64,000 nt of DNA from Parasegetibacter sp. NRK P23 (GCF_023721715.1 NZ_JAMDLG010000001.1:1527784-1591783); one strand, 5' to 3'; shown: positions 25,833 to 36,006, counted from the first letter of the stretch. The notes: generated by a model not told the origin, from the letters alone. Made by a program: numbers and translations.

Positions 25833-26912
25833 ATGGAAACAAGCACATTTTCTTACGGTCAACTGAGTGCATTCACGAAAGATATTTTTCTGGCGATCGG
25901 CTGCTCCGAACCAGATGCAACCCTGGCAGCGGAAGTGTTGCTGAGCGCTGACCTGCGGGGTGTTGATTCACATGGAGTGGCCAGGTTAAGCGGTTATGTG
26001 CGCCTTTGGGAAGCGGGCCGCATCAACGCTACACCCGATATCAGGGTGGTACATGAAACGCCTTCCACCGCTGTTGTGGACGGAGACAGTGGACTGGGCC
26101 TTGTGGTGGCGCCATTCGCCATGAAGGTAGCCATTGATAAGGCCGCAAATGCGGGAACGGGTTGGGTGAGCGTACGCAACTCCAATCATTATGGTATTGC
26201 GGGTTATCACGCCATGATGGCGCTGGAAAAAGATATGATCGGCATGAGCATGACCAATGCCAGTCCTTTGGTGGCGCCAACTTTTTCTACCGAAAGACTG
26301 CTTGGCACAAATCCTATATGTGTAGCGATTCCTGGTGGAAAGGAGCCTGCTTTTGTGGCGGACATGGCCACTACAACCGCCGCAAACGGCAAGCTGGAAA
26401 TCCTGCAGCGCAAACAGCAGCCCGCGCCGGCCGGCTGGATACAGGACAAAGAGGGCAATTCCACCTCGGATGCGCATGCGCTTAAAACAGGCGGTGCATT
26501 GCTGCCATTAGGAGGCACCAGGGAACAGGGAAGCCACAAGGGGTATGCACTTGGCTCGATAGTGGACATATTCTCCGCGGTACTCAGCGGAGCAAACTAT
26601 GGTCCGTGGGTTCCGCCATTCCCTGCCTATGTTCCTATGCCTGAAAATATGCCGGGTAAAGGCATTGGGCATTTCTTTGGCGCTATGCGGGTGGATGCTT
26701 TCAGGCCCAAAGAAGAATTCTTCAAAGATATGGAGCAGTGGATCAACAGGTTCAGGAACGCGAAAACAGTTCCCGGTGAAGAGAAAGTACTGATACCCGG
26801 TGATCCGGAAAGGGCTTATGAGGCCATCCGAAGAGCAGAAGGAATACCGCTGCTCCAGCCTGTGGTAGAAGATTTGAGTGCGCTGGCGCAAAAATTCGGC
26901 TGCAAGCTTTAA
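25833..26912 (+). CDS. Malate/L-lactate dehydrogenase family oxidoreductase
   Basis: An NAD(P)-dependent 2-hydroxyacid dehydrogenase of the Ldh/MdhB (YlbC/ComC) family, unrelated to classical LDH. The 359-residue protein carries LRGVDSHGVARL (catalytic-region His), VRNSNHYGIAGYHAM (catalytic His) and GTNPICVAIPG. It also has DMATTTAANGKLE and the late GSHKGYALGSIVD block. Substrate (malate, sulfolactate, ureidoglycolate or other) cannot be chosen from sequence. It stands alone between ssb and lysC. Confidence 0.88.
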   Translation: METSTFSYGQLSAFTKDIFLAIGCSEPDATLAAEVLLSADLRGVDSHGVARLSGYVRLWEAGRINATPDIRVVHETPSTAVVDGDSGLGLVVAPFAMKVAIDKAANAGTGWVSVRNSNHYGIAGYHAMMALEKDMIGMSMTNASPLVAPTFSTERLLGTNPICVAIPGGKEPAFVADMATTTAANGKLEILQRKQQPAPAGWIQDKEGNSTSDAHALKTGGALLPLGGTREQGSHKGYALGSIVDIFSAVLSGANYGPWVPPFPAYVPMPENMPGKGIGHFFGAMRVDAFRPKEEFFKDMEQWINRFRNAKTVPGEEKVLIPGDPERAYEAIRRAEGIPLLQPVVEDLSALAQKFGCKL

Positions 26913-26951
26913 CTTCGTGCGCCGAAACAAAACATCACAAAACCAACCGTT

Positions 26952-26999
26952 GATTGTCTGTTGAACAGGAGCAATCAAATTGTGCTCCGCGATTGCTCC
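26952..26999 (+). promoter_or_regulatory. Foldable leader of aspartate kinase with alternative hairpins
   Basis: GGAGCAATC (26968-26976) can pair with GATTGCTCC (26991-26999), or its first six bases with TGCTCC (26983-26988). GATTG at 26952-26956 can also pair with CAATC (26972-26976). These pairings exclude one another, as in attenuator-like leaders. The lysC start lies 28 nt downstream. Confidence 0.4.
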
Positions 27000-27027
27000 A
27001 GGCACCCATCTGGTCTAAATCAATTGT

Positions 27028-28350
27028 ATGAAAGTTATGAAATTTGGGGGTACCTCTGTAGGTAAACCCGAAAGAATGCACGAGGTGGGAAGGCTCATCA
27101 CACGTGATGAAGAACCAACCATCGTGATCCTGAGCGCGCTGAGCGGAACCACGAACACCCTGGTGGCCATCGGGGATGCGATGAGCAAAAACGATAAAGA
27201 AACCGCCAAACAGAAGATCGACGAATTATACGCCCACTACCAGCAGTTCCTGAAGGACCTTCTGAAACAGGAAGCAACATACAACAAAGCAAAAGCCATC
27301 ATTGATGAGCATTTCGAGTTCCTGAACATCATCCTGAAAATATCATTCAACGAGGCACTCAATAAAGACATCCTCGCCCAGGGCGAACTGATGAGCACCA
27401 AAATGTTCAGTGCTTACCTCGAAGAAGCAGGTATTGACCATGCCCTGCTACCCGCATTGGAATTCATGCGCATCGATGCGTACGATGAACCTCAGGTCCC
27501 CGTGATCAGCGAAAAACTCAAAGCGCTGATCGAAGAACACAAAGGCAAAAAACTGTTCATCACCCAGGGATATATCTGCCGCAACGCAAGGGGAGAAGTG
27601 GACAACCTGAAACGCGGCGGAAGCGACTACAGCGCTTCGCTGATCGCGGCGGCCATCAAAGCAAGTGTATGCGAAATATGGACCGATATCGACGGCATGC
27701 ACAACAATGACCCGCGCGTGGTAAAAAAGACTGTGCCCATCGAACAACTCAGTTTTGATGAAGCTGCGGAGCTGGCTTATTTCGGCGCTAAAATCCTGCA
27801 TCCGGCCTCCATCTGGCCCGCACAGATGTACAATGTGCCCGTGAAGCTCCTCAATACCATGCAGCCCGAAGCCAAAGGTACCACCATCATGGCGGAAGCC
27901 GGATCGGTTGGCGTGAAAGCCGTGGCCGCGAAGGATGGCATCATCGCCATCAAAATCAAGAGCAGCCGAATGTTGCTCGCCTATGGGTTCCTCCGCAAAA
28001 TATTCGAGGTATTCGAAAAATACCGTACCCCGATCGATATGATCACCACTTCCGAAGTGGCGGTCTCCCTTACGATCGACAGCAATACTTATCTCAAGGA
28101 GATCGTGAAAGAACTCGAACCATTCGGCACCATCGAAGTGGACGCGAACCACACCATCGTTTCGGTAGTGGGCAACGAAATCGTGAAAACCACAGATATG
28201 CTCCAAAGGCTTTTCGAAGCCCTCTCTCCGATACCCGTGCGAATGGTAAGCTATGGCGGAAGCAAGCACAATGTTTCTATCCTCGTACCTTCCGATTATA
28301 AAACCGAAACACTTCAACTGCTCAACAAAGGTGTTTTCGGATTGGAGTAA
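27028..28350 (+). CDS. lysC: Aspartate kinase
   Basis: Phosphorylates aspartate, the first step to lysine, threonine, methionine and diaminopimelate. The 440-residue monofunctional enzyme shows the N-terminal KFGGTSVG, the aspartate-binding GGSDYSASLIAAA, the TDIDGMHNNDPRVV nucleotide site and two C-terminal ACT-type regulatory domains from about residue 300 (GIIAIKIKSSRMLL..., then HTIVSVVGNEIV). Feedback control by lysine or threonine is expected from the family. The leader upstream can form alternative hairpins, and a strong terminator follows the gene. Confidence 0.95.
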   Translation: MKVMKFGGTSVGKPERMHEVGRLITRDEEPTIVILSALSGTTNTLVAIGDAMSKNDKETAKQKIDELYAHYQQFLKDLLKQEATYNKAKAIIDEHFEFLNIILKISFNEALNKDILAQGELMSTKMFSAYLEEAGIDHALLPALEFMRIDAYDEPQVPVISEKLKALIEEHKGKKLFITQGYICRNARGEVDNLKRGGSDYSASLIAAAIKASVCEIWTDIDGMHNNDPRVVKKTVPIEQLSFDEAAELAYFGAKILHPASIWPAQMYNVPVKLLNTMQPEAKGTTIMAEAGSVGVKAVAAKDGIIAIKIKSSRMLLAYGFLRKIFEVFEKYRTPIDMITTSEVAVSLTIDSNTYLKEIVKELEPFGTIEVDANHTIVSVVGNEIVKTTDMLQRLFEALSPIPVRMVSYGGSKHNVSILVPSDYKTETLQLLNKGVFGLE

Positions 28351-28369
28351 CTGAGAAGAATACAATAAA

Positions 28370-28412
28370 AAGAGGCTATATCGTTCATACGATATAGCCT
28401 CTTCCATTTTAT
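28370..28412. terminator. Strong bidirectional terminator
   Basis: A perfect 15-bp stem (28370-28384 and 28389-28403) closes a TCAT loop, with an A-run on the left and a T-rich stretch on the right. It ends lysC and can also block minus-strand transcription leaving queA. Confidence 0.9.
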
Positions 28413-28534
28413 GCAACGCGAATAGCGTTTTTATGATTTCTCTTTTTCTTGCTATTAAGTTCAAAGCTTTAATACAAAATAGCGCTAAAAAAACGCAAAT
28501 AAAAATTGCAAACCCTTAACCTCTGCTCATTCAA

Positions 28535-28641
28535 CAGCTCTTTGCGTCGTGGCGCCGTTGCGAGAAATTAAATTCCCCACTGAAAAACTGCAAACACAAA
28601 CAACGCCTTGCTTCTGCGAGGAACGAAGCAGTAGCGTGAAA
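28535..28641 (-). repeat. Dispersed intergenic repeat, family 1, full-length copy
   Basis: It contains the GCGCCGTTGCGAGAAA end, the AAACACAAACAACG core and the CTGCGAGGAACGAAGCAGTAGCGTGAAA end. On the minus strand the TTCACGC end starts within six bases of the queA stop codon. Confidence 0.75.
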
Positions 28642-28645
28642 AAAA

Positions 28646-29695
28646 CTAAAGCACCACCATCGCATCCCCGTAACTAAAGAACCTGTACTTATCCTTAATC
28701 GCCTTCTTATACGCCTCCATCGCCAGATCATACCCCGCAAAAGCACAGGTCATAATCAGCAGACTGGTCTTAGGCAGATGAAAATTCGTAATCAGCGAAT
28801 CCGCAATAGAAAACTCATAAGGCGGATGAATGAATGTGTTCGTCCATCCTTCAGAAGGCTTCAGCAGTTTCTGCGCGGTAAAAGAAGATTCGATGGCACG
28901 CATGGTGGTAGTACCTACGGAGCAGATGCGGTGGCCGGTTTCCCGTGCTTTGTTCACGAGCTTGCAGGCTTCTTCATCAATTTTGTAATACTCCGCGTCC
29001 ATTTTATGTTTGCTGAGGTCCTCCACTTCAATGGGCCTGAAAGTACCCAGTCCGGTATGAAGGGTGATTTCTGCAAAACGAACCCCTTTGATTTCAAGGC
29101 GCTTGATCAGTTCTTTGGAGAAGTGCAGGCCAGCGGTAGGAGCGGCAACGGCACCTTCATGTTTGGCGTAAACCGTTTGGTAACGTTCTTTATCGTCCTC
29201 GTCCGGCTTGCGTTTAATGTATTTGGGAAGCGGGGTTTCGCCGAGGAACTCCAGCATCTGGCGGAATTCATCATCGGTACCGTCCCACAGGAAACGGATG
29301 GTACGGCCGCGGGAAGTGGTATTGTCAATCACTTCTGCCACCAGTTCATCGTTGTCACCGAAATACAGTTTGTTGCCTACGCGGATTTTACGGGCGGGAT
29401 CCACGATCACATCCCATAAGCGGTTGGGCTTATTGAGTTCGCGCAGCAGGAAAACCTCGATCTTTGCGCCGGTCTTCTCTTTACGGCCATACATACGCGC
29501 CGGGAAAACTTTGGTATTGTTAACGACCATGCAATCTTTGTCGTCGAAATAATCCAGGATGTCTTTGAAATTCTTGTTCTCGATCTGGCCGGTTTTGCGG
29601 TGCACCACCATCAAACGGCTGTCTTCACGTCTTTTGGCAGGATTTTGTGCGATAAGGTTTAAGGGAAGATCAAATTTGAACTGAGATAACTTCAT
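28646..29695 (-). CDS. queA: S-adenosylmethionine:tRNA ribosyltransferase-isomerase
   Basis: Transfers and isomerises the ribosyl moiety of SAM onto 7-aminomethyl-7-deazaguanine in tRNA to make epoxyqueuosine. The 349-residue protein is complete: [21 protein letters not shown] at the N-terminus (the first half is the family hallmark), [29 protein letters not shown] in the centre, [30 protein letters not shown] and [17 protein letters not shown] near the C-terminus. No other queuosine gene is adjacent. Confidence 0.97.
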   Translation of the reverse strand: MKLSQFKFDLPLNLIAQNPAKRREDSRLMVVHRKTGQIENKNFKDILDYFDDKDCMVVNNTKVFPARMYGRKEKTGAKIEVFLLRELNKPNRLWDVIVDPARKIRVGNKLYFGDNDELVAEVIDNTTSRGRTIRFLWDGTDDEFRQMLEFLGETPLPKYIKRKPDEDDKERYQTVYAKHEGAVAAPTAGLHFSKELIKRLEIKGVRFAEITLHTGLGTFRPIEVEDLSKHKMDAEYYKIDEEACKLVNKARETGHRICSVGTTTMRAIESSFTAQKLLKPSEGWTNTFIHPPYEFSIADSLITNFHLPKTSLLIMTCAFAGYDLAMEAYKKAIKDKYRFFSYGDAMVVL

Positions 29696-29987
29696 ATATG
29701 AAACACGGTTTATTGTAAATTATTCAGCCGCATGCAACAAACCGGGCGCAGAGGAAGTGTAGGATATCTGCAATACTACCTGATCTTACGGAACCAGGAT
29801 TGTTCATGTTACGGCATGAATCAAAGCCCGCAAAAATAATATATTTTTCTAATCCGGCAAAATTCTGCCTTACCCTATGGATTTTGCCCGCAATGATTAT
29901 CTTAGCGTTGAGGCGCTTTTCTTGTAAGGAACTCATTTTCACCTTTTAATGTTTATCCTGTGCAACGGCCCTTCCCTAAAAAATGAA
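29696..29987. other. Divergent intergenic region, queA / TraB-family gene
   Basis: It holds the upstream regions of two diverging genes. I see no complete -33/-7 promoter, repeat or small gene that I can defend. Confidence 0.4.
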
Positions 29988-32900
29988 ATGAGGATGAAAA
30001 AATTACTGGCCCTGGTATTGTGGGTCCTTACAGCAATTACTGCAAACGCGCAATCACAAAAGAAATACCCCAGTTTGCTTTGGGAAATATCCGGGAACGG
30101 ACTGAAATCACCTTCTTACCTGTTCGGAACTATGCATGTGAGCAGTAAAATGGCCTTCCACCTCAGCGATTCCTTCTACAACAGTATCCGCTCCGTGGAT
30201 ATGGTGGCCCTGGAACTTGATCCTTTAAAATGGCAGGATGAACTTTTTGTGTCACAGGACAAGCAAAAGAAGTTGCGCAGCTTTTCCGCCCAGGCATCCG
30301 GTTTTTACATCATGGAAAAGTCGTTCCAGCTGAAACGCTTTGAGGAAGACCTTAAAAAAGCGCTGGGCGAGGAGCCGCTGGTGTTGAACAGCCTCCTGTA
30401 CCGCACGTACAAACAGCGTTCGGATTTCGAGGAAGATACTTACCTGGACCTTTATATCTTTCAAACGGCCCGGAAGATGGGCAAGCGCTCCACGGGCGTG
30501 GAAGATTTCTTTGAAACGGAAAGATTGATCACGGAAGCCTACCTGGATATGGCGAAGGAGAAAAAGAAAAAAACCGTAAATGAGGATGAACCTACCTATG
30601 ATCTTGAAAAGAAAGCGCAGGAAGCCTACCGTAAGGGAGACCTGGACGAACTGGATTCGCTCGAAAAGAAAATGCAGCGCTCCGATGCTTTCATGGAGAA
30701 GTTCATGTTCCTCCGAAATGAAATTCAGGCCAATTCCATTGATACTATTCTTAAAAAACAAAGTCTGTTCGTTGGCGTTGGCGCCGCGCACCTTCCGGGA
30801 GAAAGGGGAGTGATTGAGCTGCTCCGGAAAAAAGGCTATCAGTTGAGACCTGTATTGATGCAGGACCGTGACGCCCGTCAGAAGGACGAAATAGATCAGT
30901 TGCATGTTCCGGTTAAATTCGAGGTGTTTCGGGAGGAACAGGGTTTGTTTTCCGCTGAAACTCCCTGGGGGAAAATGTATAAGAAAGAGGACGAGAACAG
31001 CACGTACATGGGCTGGCAATATGCCGATATGCAGAACGGCGCTTATTACTCCGCCACGCGCCTGGGAACACACGCTTGTTTAACCGGGTTTTCCGAAGAA
31101 GTGGTGATGAAGAAGTTGGATAGCATGTTGTATGAAAGCATTCCCGGAAAGATCATCTCTTCCGAACCGTTCACTGAAAACGGCTATCGTGGTAAAATGA
31201 TTGTGAACAGAACGCGCCGGGGTGATGTGCAGCAATACAAGCTATTCATCACGCCTTTTGATGTCTGGATATTCAAGGTGAGCGGTTCAGGCGATTACGC
31301 TTCCGGTGACGAAGCAAAGCGCTTCCTGGCTTCCGCGCAACTTCCCGGAAAAATCACTGGGGGATGGAAGACCATTGCTCCGCCTCGTGGAGGGTATACT
31401 GTTTCCATGCCCGCATTTTCCACCACCGTGAACAATACCGCGGCGGATGGCCGAATAGAAATTACCGCCACCGATCCGGCTACCGGAAATGCTTATGCGC
31501 TGTGGAAACAAACCATTCAGCAATTGAGTTTTATTGAAGAAGACAGTTTTTACATAGGCCTGGTGGAAGAAAGTTTTAAAAGGGGAGAGCTGATTGAGAA
31601 GACCTTATCCAGGAAACAAGGCAGCCACCATGGTGTTCCCTGTATCAACGCACTCTATAAGATGAAAGATGACGGGTACCTTCGTGCGCGTTTTGTTACC
31701 ACCGGCAACGATCTCTATGTTTTGCTGGCGAGAAGCAGGCAAAAGGAAGCTGCCCACGAGCCGTTCTTTTCGTCATTTTCCGTTACGCCTTACCGCTATA
31801 ACACCTTCCACGATTACCGTGATACCCTGTTTGGCTTCCAGGCGAAAATACCGCAAAGGCCTGACCTTGATCCTGACTTACGCTCCCTGTTGCATAAAGC
31901 GACGTCCGATGAATACCTCAACAGTATCCCGGATTATTTTCAATACCAGGAGAAAAGCAAGTACGCGCATTTTGACGACAAAGAAACAGGGGAAGCGGTG
32001 TACGTTTCGCTCACGGAATTTCCCCGTTACTACTTTGTAAAGGATACCGCTACTTTCTGGAAGAAAGAACTGCGCGAAGAAGAAATCAGGGAGGACCTGA
32101 TAGTACATTCCAAGAAGATGGTCTCCCGCCCCGATGGCGCTTCCGGCTACGAACTGATCTTACGCGATACGAATACCCGCAAGCAGATCTGGCTGATGGC
32201 CATGCTGCAGCAGAACCGCCTGTACAGAGTGTTGTATGCTTCCGACAGCGCGGCGGTATCTCCATTCGCCACCACATTTTATACTTCGTTCGTCCCGTTA
32301 AAAGTACCGGGAGAAAAGTTGGTGACGGAGCGGAAGTCTTCGGTGTTTTTCGCCGATTACCACAGCGCTGATTCCGCTACCAGGAAGCGTGCCACGGAAG
32401 CGATTCCCTACGTGTATTTCGGGCCGGAAGATGTGGATAGCCTCACGGGGAATATCAGGCGTTTACGCGTAGGTGATAAAGATTATCTCTCCAGGAAAAC
32501 CAATTTTATCAAAGAACTTGGATATATAAGAGACAGTACGGTTACGAATAAATTGGTAGACGCGCTTTCAAACATATTTATCGCATCCGGTGATACCACC
32601 GCGATGCAGAATGCCGTGCTGGAAGCCCTCGCCGCCAACCGTACCAAGACTTCTTACGAATTACTGGGCAAACTGCTCAAGGAAAGTCCGCCGGTGTACG
32701 AAAATATTTACGAGTACGACCAGTTCTTCGGCAAACTGTACGATTCACTTCAGCTTTCAGCCACCCTGTTCCCCGATATGATGGACCTTTCCGCGGTGGA
32801 AGATTATAAACCATACATACAGGGGCTGCTCATCGAATTGTGTGACAGTAGCCTGCTGGATGCCGCCATTTATAAGCGGTACTTCCCCCAGATTTATGTA

Positions 32901-33617
32901 GATGCGCGGATGGAACTGAAAAAGATGCAGGTGGGTGATGAGAAAAAAATGGACCGCGAAGAAGAGGACGGAGATATGGTAGAAGAGGGAGATGAGGACC
33001 GCAAAGACTTGCCCGTGTACACCTACGCACGCTTGCTGGCGCCGTTTTACGCCCAGCACAACAATGTGCAACTCTATTTTAAAAGGCTGCTTGAAGTGCG
33101 CGATGAACGGACCAAACTGACCATCGCGACACTGATGCTGGAACAGAAGATTCCACTACCTGATACCATGTACCATTACCTCGCTTCCCGTGTGGTCACT
33201 TCTGCTGCCTGGTTGCGTGCGCTGGAGAAACAGGGCATGGCCTCAAAGTTTCCCACGGCATTTAAAAAGCAGGTGGATATTTCAAGGAGTTTATTGCTGG
33301 AATCGGAAGGGTACGAACAATTCCACGCCGTAGAAATGAAGGGCCGTTCCTGGGTGGCGATAAAAGGCAGAGCGGGATGGGTGTATTTCTTCCGCTACAA
33401 GATATTGCCGGACGATGAATGGCAACTGGGGCTTTCAGGCATTCAGCCCGCCAATGAAAAACTGGTGGATGTGAAAGGTGATCTTGTACGGCTCACTAAA
33501 AAGGCGATAAACTCCGGTACGCCGCTGGACGAGCAGTTCCAGGACCAACTGATCCGGCTCATTTATGAGAACAGGCAGAGTTCGGCAGGTTTCTTTAATG
33601 AATATGACCGTTATTGA
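29988..33617 (+). CDS. Large exported TraB/GumN-family protein
   Basis: A 1209-residue protein. A signal peptide (MKKLLALVLWVLTAITANAQ) leads to a TraB/GumN domain (about 25-290): LLWEISGNGLKSPSYLFGTMHVSS with the family GTxH motif, ALELDPLKW, and the terminal FVGVGAAHLPGERGVIELLRKKGY. Some 900 residues without a recognised domain follow, including beta-rich repeats with FF..F patterns and, near the C-terminus, an acidic segment (EEEDGDMVEEGDEDRKD) within alpha-helical, HEAT-like sequence. TraB-fold proteins are thought to be metallopeptidase-like. It overlaps the convergent ABC gene by 7 bp. Confidence 0.8.
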   Translation: MRMKKLLALVLWVLTAITANAQSQKKYPSLLWEISGNGLKSPSYLFGTMHVSSKMAFHLSDSFYNSIRSVDMVALELDPLKWQDELFVSQDKQKKLRSFSAQASGFYIMEKSFQLKRFEEDLKKALGEEPLVLNSLLYRTYKQRSDFEEDTYLDLYIFQTARKMGKRSTGVEDFFETERLITEAYLDMAKEKKKKTVNEDEPTYDLEKKAQEAYRKGDLDELDSLEKKMQRSDAFMEKFMFLRNEIQANSIDTILKKQSLFVGVGAAHLPGERGVIELLRKKGYQLRPVLMQDRDARQKDEIDQLHVPVKFEVFREEQGLFSAETPWGKMYKKEDENSTYMGWQYADMQNGAYYSATRLGTHACLTGFSEEVVMKKLDSMLYESIPGKIISSEPFTENGYRGKMIVNRTRRGDVQQYKLFITPFDVWIFKVSGSGDYASGDEAKRFLASAQLPGKITGGWKTIAPPRGGYTVSMPAFSTTVNNTAADGRIEITATDPATGNAYALWKQTIQQLSFIEEDSFYIGLVEESFKRGELIEKTLSRKQGSHHGVPCINALYKMKDDGYLRARFVTTGNDLYVLLARSRQKEAAHEPFFSSFSVTPYRYNTFHDYRDTLFGFQAKIPQRPDLDPDLRSLLHKATSDEYLNSIPDYFQYQEKSKYAHFDDKETGEAVYVSLTEFPRYYFVKDTATFWKKELREEEIREDLIVHSKKMVSRPDGASGYELILRDTNTRKQIWLMAMLQQNRLYRVLYASDSAAVSPFATTFYTSFVPLKVPGEKLVTERKSSVFFADYHSADSATRKRATEAIPYVYFGPEDVDSLTGNIRRLRVGDKDYLSRKTNFIKELGYIRDSTVTNKLVDALSNIFIASGDTTAMQNAVLEALAANRTKTSYELLGKLLKESPPVYENIYEYDQFFGKLYDSLQLSATLFPDMMDLSAVEDYKPYIQGLLIELCDSSLLDAAIYKRYFPQIYVDARMELKKMQVGDEKKMDREEEDGDMVEEGDEDRKDLPVYTYARLLAPFYAQHNNVQLYFKRLLEVRDERTKLTIATLMLEQKIPLPDTMYHYLASRVVTSAAWLRALEKQGMASKFPTAFKKQVDISRSLLLESEGYEQFHAVEMKGRSWVAIKGRAGWVYFFRYKILPDDEWQLGLSGIQPANEKLVDVKGDLVRLTKKAINSGTPLDEQFQDQLIRLIYENRQSSAGFFNEYDRY

Positions 33618-35215
33618 ATCAATTGACCTTTTTCCATCCGTAGGATCCGGTCGCAGAAATAGCGTACCACTTCACGGTCATGGGAAATAAACAATAAGGT
33701 GAGGTTGAACCGGGCTTTTAGCTCATTCAGGAGATTGAGCACCTGGGCCTGAACGCTTACATCCAAAGCGGAGACGGATTCATCGCATACGATGAATGCC
33801 GGTTCCATGGAAAGCGCCCGGGCAATGGAAATGCGTTGCCGCTGTCCTCCGGAGAACTCGTGCGGATACTTCGTGATGGAAGAACCCGGTAATTGCACGT
33901 GGTCGAGCAGTTCAAGCACCCGTTTTTTCCTTGCGTTACGGTCCGGGAAAATACCGTGTATCAGCATAGGTTCTTCCAGCAAGGCCCCCACTGTTTTGGA
34001 CGGGTTAAGGGAAGAATATGGATCCTGGAAGATCAACTGCATTTTACGCCTCAGTTTTTTCCATTGGGCCGAATTCAGTTGGGTGATGTCTTCTCCTTCA
34101 AATTGTATTTCCGTTTCTTTTTCAGGCGCCACCAGGTGTAAAAGCGCTCTTCCCGTGGTGGTTTTCCCACATCCTGAAGGGCCCGTTAATCCCAATGTTT
34201 CTCCTTTAAAAATATCAAAGGAGATATTGTCAACCGCTCTGAAAGCGGTTTTCTTCCCGTTTATGGCAGTCCGGTAGTGCAGCACGGACATGTTTTTAAC
34301 GGATATCAATACGTTTTTTTCTCGTGGTGCAATGGGTGTAATAGGAGGAGATTCATGGTGATGTGCTCCGATCGTCATCAGTTGCTGTACGTTGGGAAGC
34401 GGGGTGCCTTTGGCGTACAAGGCCGGGCGGCAGGCAAGCAGCGCACGGGTATAGGGATGTTCAGCTTGCGTGAAAATGTTACTGGTAGTATTGTTTTCCA
34501 CCAGTTCGCCCTTATACATGACAAGGATGCGGTCGGCGGTGTTCTCTACCAAACCAAGATCGTGTGTAATAAAAAGGATCGCGAGTTGTTGTTCCTGCTG
34601 CAATTGCCGGAGCAGGGCCACGATGGAGCGTTGCACATCGTAATCGAGCGCGGTGGTGGGTTCATCGCAGATCAGTAATGATGGGCCGCAACTCACGGCC
34701 AGGGCGATCATCACCCTTTGCTTCTGCCCACCGCTTATTTCGTGCGGGTATTTGTGGATGATCTTTTCGGGGTCAGGCAATTCCACTTTCCGGCAAAGCG
34801 CAATGGCTTTGTCCCGGGCTTGCGTATGCGAAATCCCCTGGTGACGCACCATTGCTTCCATGATCTGTTCGCCGCAAGTGAGTAGCGGATTGAGCGAGGT
34901 CATCGGTTCCTGGAAGATCATGGCCGCTTCTTTGCCCCGTAATGCGGCCATATCCTGTTCTCCGGCATTCGTGATGGAAATAGCCGTATTGTTTTTGGTG
35001 TGCAATACAATCTCGCCTTCATAGGCCGTTGTATTCCTGTCCAGCAATTGCAGGATGGAGAGTGCGGTCACCGATTTGCCGGAGCCGGATTCGCCTACCA
35101 GTGCCACCCATTCTCCTTTGCGGATGGAGCAACTCAGGTGTTGAACGGCCCGGAAAGTATTTTCTGCTCCGCGAAAGCTGATGGAAAGGTCTTTGATGGA
35201 AAGAATGGTACTCAA
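33611..35215 (-). CDS. Double ATP-binding subunit of a dipeptide/oligopeptide-type ABC transporter
   Basis: Two complete nucleotide-binding domains in one 534-residue chain, equivalent to DppD-DppF or YejF. The first has Walker A GESGSGKS (about 40), signature SGGQKQR (about 165) and Walker B LLICDEPTTALD. The second has GPSGCGKT (about 344), SGGQRQR (about 458) and FIVCDESVSALD. It energises peptide or similar uptake at the inner membrane. Permease and binding-protein genes are not adjacent. The gene follows the AMP nucleosidase gene by 20 nt in the same direction. Confidence 0.92.
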   Translation of the reverse strand: MSTILSIKDLSISFRGAENTFRAVQHLSCSIRKGEWVALVGESGSGKSVTALSILQLLDRNTTAYEGEIVLHTKNNTAISITNAGEQDMAALRGKEAAMIFQEPMTSLNPLLTCGEQIMEAMVRHQGISHTQARDKAIALCRKVELPDPEKIIHKYPHEISGGQKQRVMIALAVSCGPSLLICDEPTTALDYDVQRSIVALLRQLQQEQQLAILFITHDLGLVENTADRILVMYKGELVENNTTSNIFTQAEHPYTRALLACRPALYAKGTPLPNVQQLMTIGAHHHESPPITPIAPREKNVLISVKNMSVLHYRTAINGKKTAFRAVDNISFDIFKGETLGLTGPSGCGKTTTGRALLHLVAPEKETEIQFEGEDITQLNSAQWKKLRRKMQLIFQDPYSSLNPSKTVGALLEEPMLIHGIFPDRNARKKRVLELLDHVQLPGSSITKYPHEFSGGQRQRISIARALSMEPAFIVCDESVSALDVSVQAQVLNLLNELKARFNLTLLFISHDREVVRYFCDRILRMEKGQLIQ

Positions 35216-35235
35216 AAGCTGTATTTGTTTCAGTT

Positions 35236-36006
35236 TTAAAACCGGAGGTGCCTTACCGTTAGTCCGTCGTTGATGAGTTGTTTCAGGGAATCGATCCCAA
35301 TTTTAAGGTGATTTTCCACGAATTTACCGGTGATTTGCTTGTCGCTTTCCTCCGTTTTTACGCCTTCCGGTATCATGGGCTGATCGCTCACCAACAGGAG
35401 CGCGCCGGTAGGTATTTTATTGTAAAAGCCTACGGTAAAGATGGTGGCGGTCTCCATATCGATCGCGTAAGCGCGGATGCGTTGCAGGTATTCTTTAAAT
35501 TCTTCATCGTGTTCCCATACGCGGCGGTTCGTGGTATAGCAGGTTCCCGTCCAGTAGTCTACGCCATAATCGCGGATCGTGGTGGAAATAGCTTTCTGCA
35601 AAGCGAAGGCCGGCATGGCCGGTACTTCCGGGGGGAAATAGTCGTTTGAAGTACCTTCTCCGCGTATCGCCGCGATCGGCAGGATCAGGTCACCAAGTTT
35701 ATTCCTTTTCTTCAACCCGCCGCATTTGCCCAGGAACAGCACGGCTTTAGGGGCGATAGCGCTGAGCAGGTCCATGATGGTGGCCGCGCCGGGACTGCCC
35801 ATCCCGAAATTGATGATGGTGATGCCTTCGGCCGTGGCGCATTGCATCGGCCTTTCAAGCCCCACCACTTCCACCTTGTTCCAGGCGGCGAACAACTTCA
35901 CGTAGTTGCTGAAATTCGTGAGCAGGATGTACTGGCCGAAGTTTTCCAGTTTCTCGCCCGTATAGCGCGGCAGCCAGTTGTTGATGATCTCTTCTTTCGT
36001 TTTCAT
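35236..36006 (-). CDS. amn: AMP nucleosidase
   Basis: Hydrolyses AMP to adenine and ribose 5-phosphate; phosphorylase-superfamily fold. The 256-residue protein has the short form seen in Bacteroidota, lacking the N-terminal domain of the E. coli enzyme. Motifs are GITIINFGMGSPGAATIMDLL, FLGKCGGLKKRNKLGDLI, and AIDMETATIFTVGF with the substrate-binding Met-Glu pair, then the catalytic-region VSDQP. The ATG at 36006 is preferred over one eight codons upstream. Likely co-transcribed with the ABC ATPase. Confidence 0.88.
   Translation of the reverse strand: MKTKEEIINNWLPRYTGEKLENFGQYILLTNFSNYVKLFAAWNKVEVVGLERPMQCATAEGITIINFGMGSPGAATIMDLLSAIAPKAVLFLGKCGGLKKRNKLGDLILPIAAIRGEGTSNDYFPPEVPAMPAFALQKAISTTIRDYGVDYWTGTCYTTNRRVWEHDEEFKEYLQRIRAYAIDMETATIFTVGFYNKIPTGALLLVSDQPMIPEGVKTEESDKQITGKFVENHLKIGIDSLKQLINDGLTVRHLRF

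Noticed and set aside
26913-27027. Lysine riboswitch before lysC
   Set aside because: The 115-nt region is too short and lacks the multi-helix junction of the known lysine aptamer; only simple alternative hairpins are visible.
27448-28464. A 338-codon minus-strand frame inside lysC
   Set aside because: Antisense to an unmistakable aspartate kinase; no family features and no start context.
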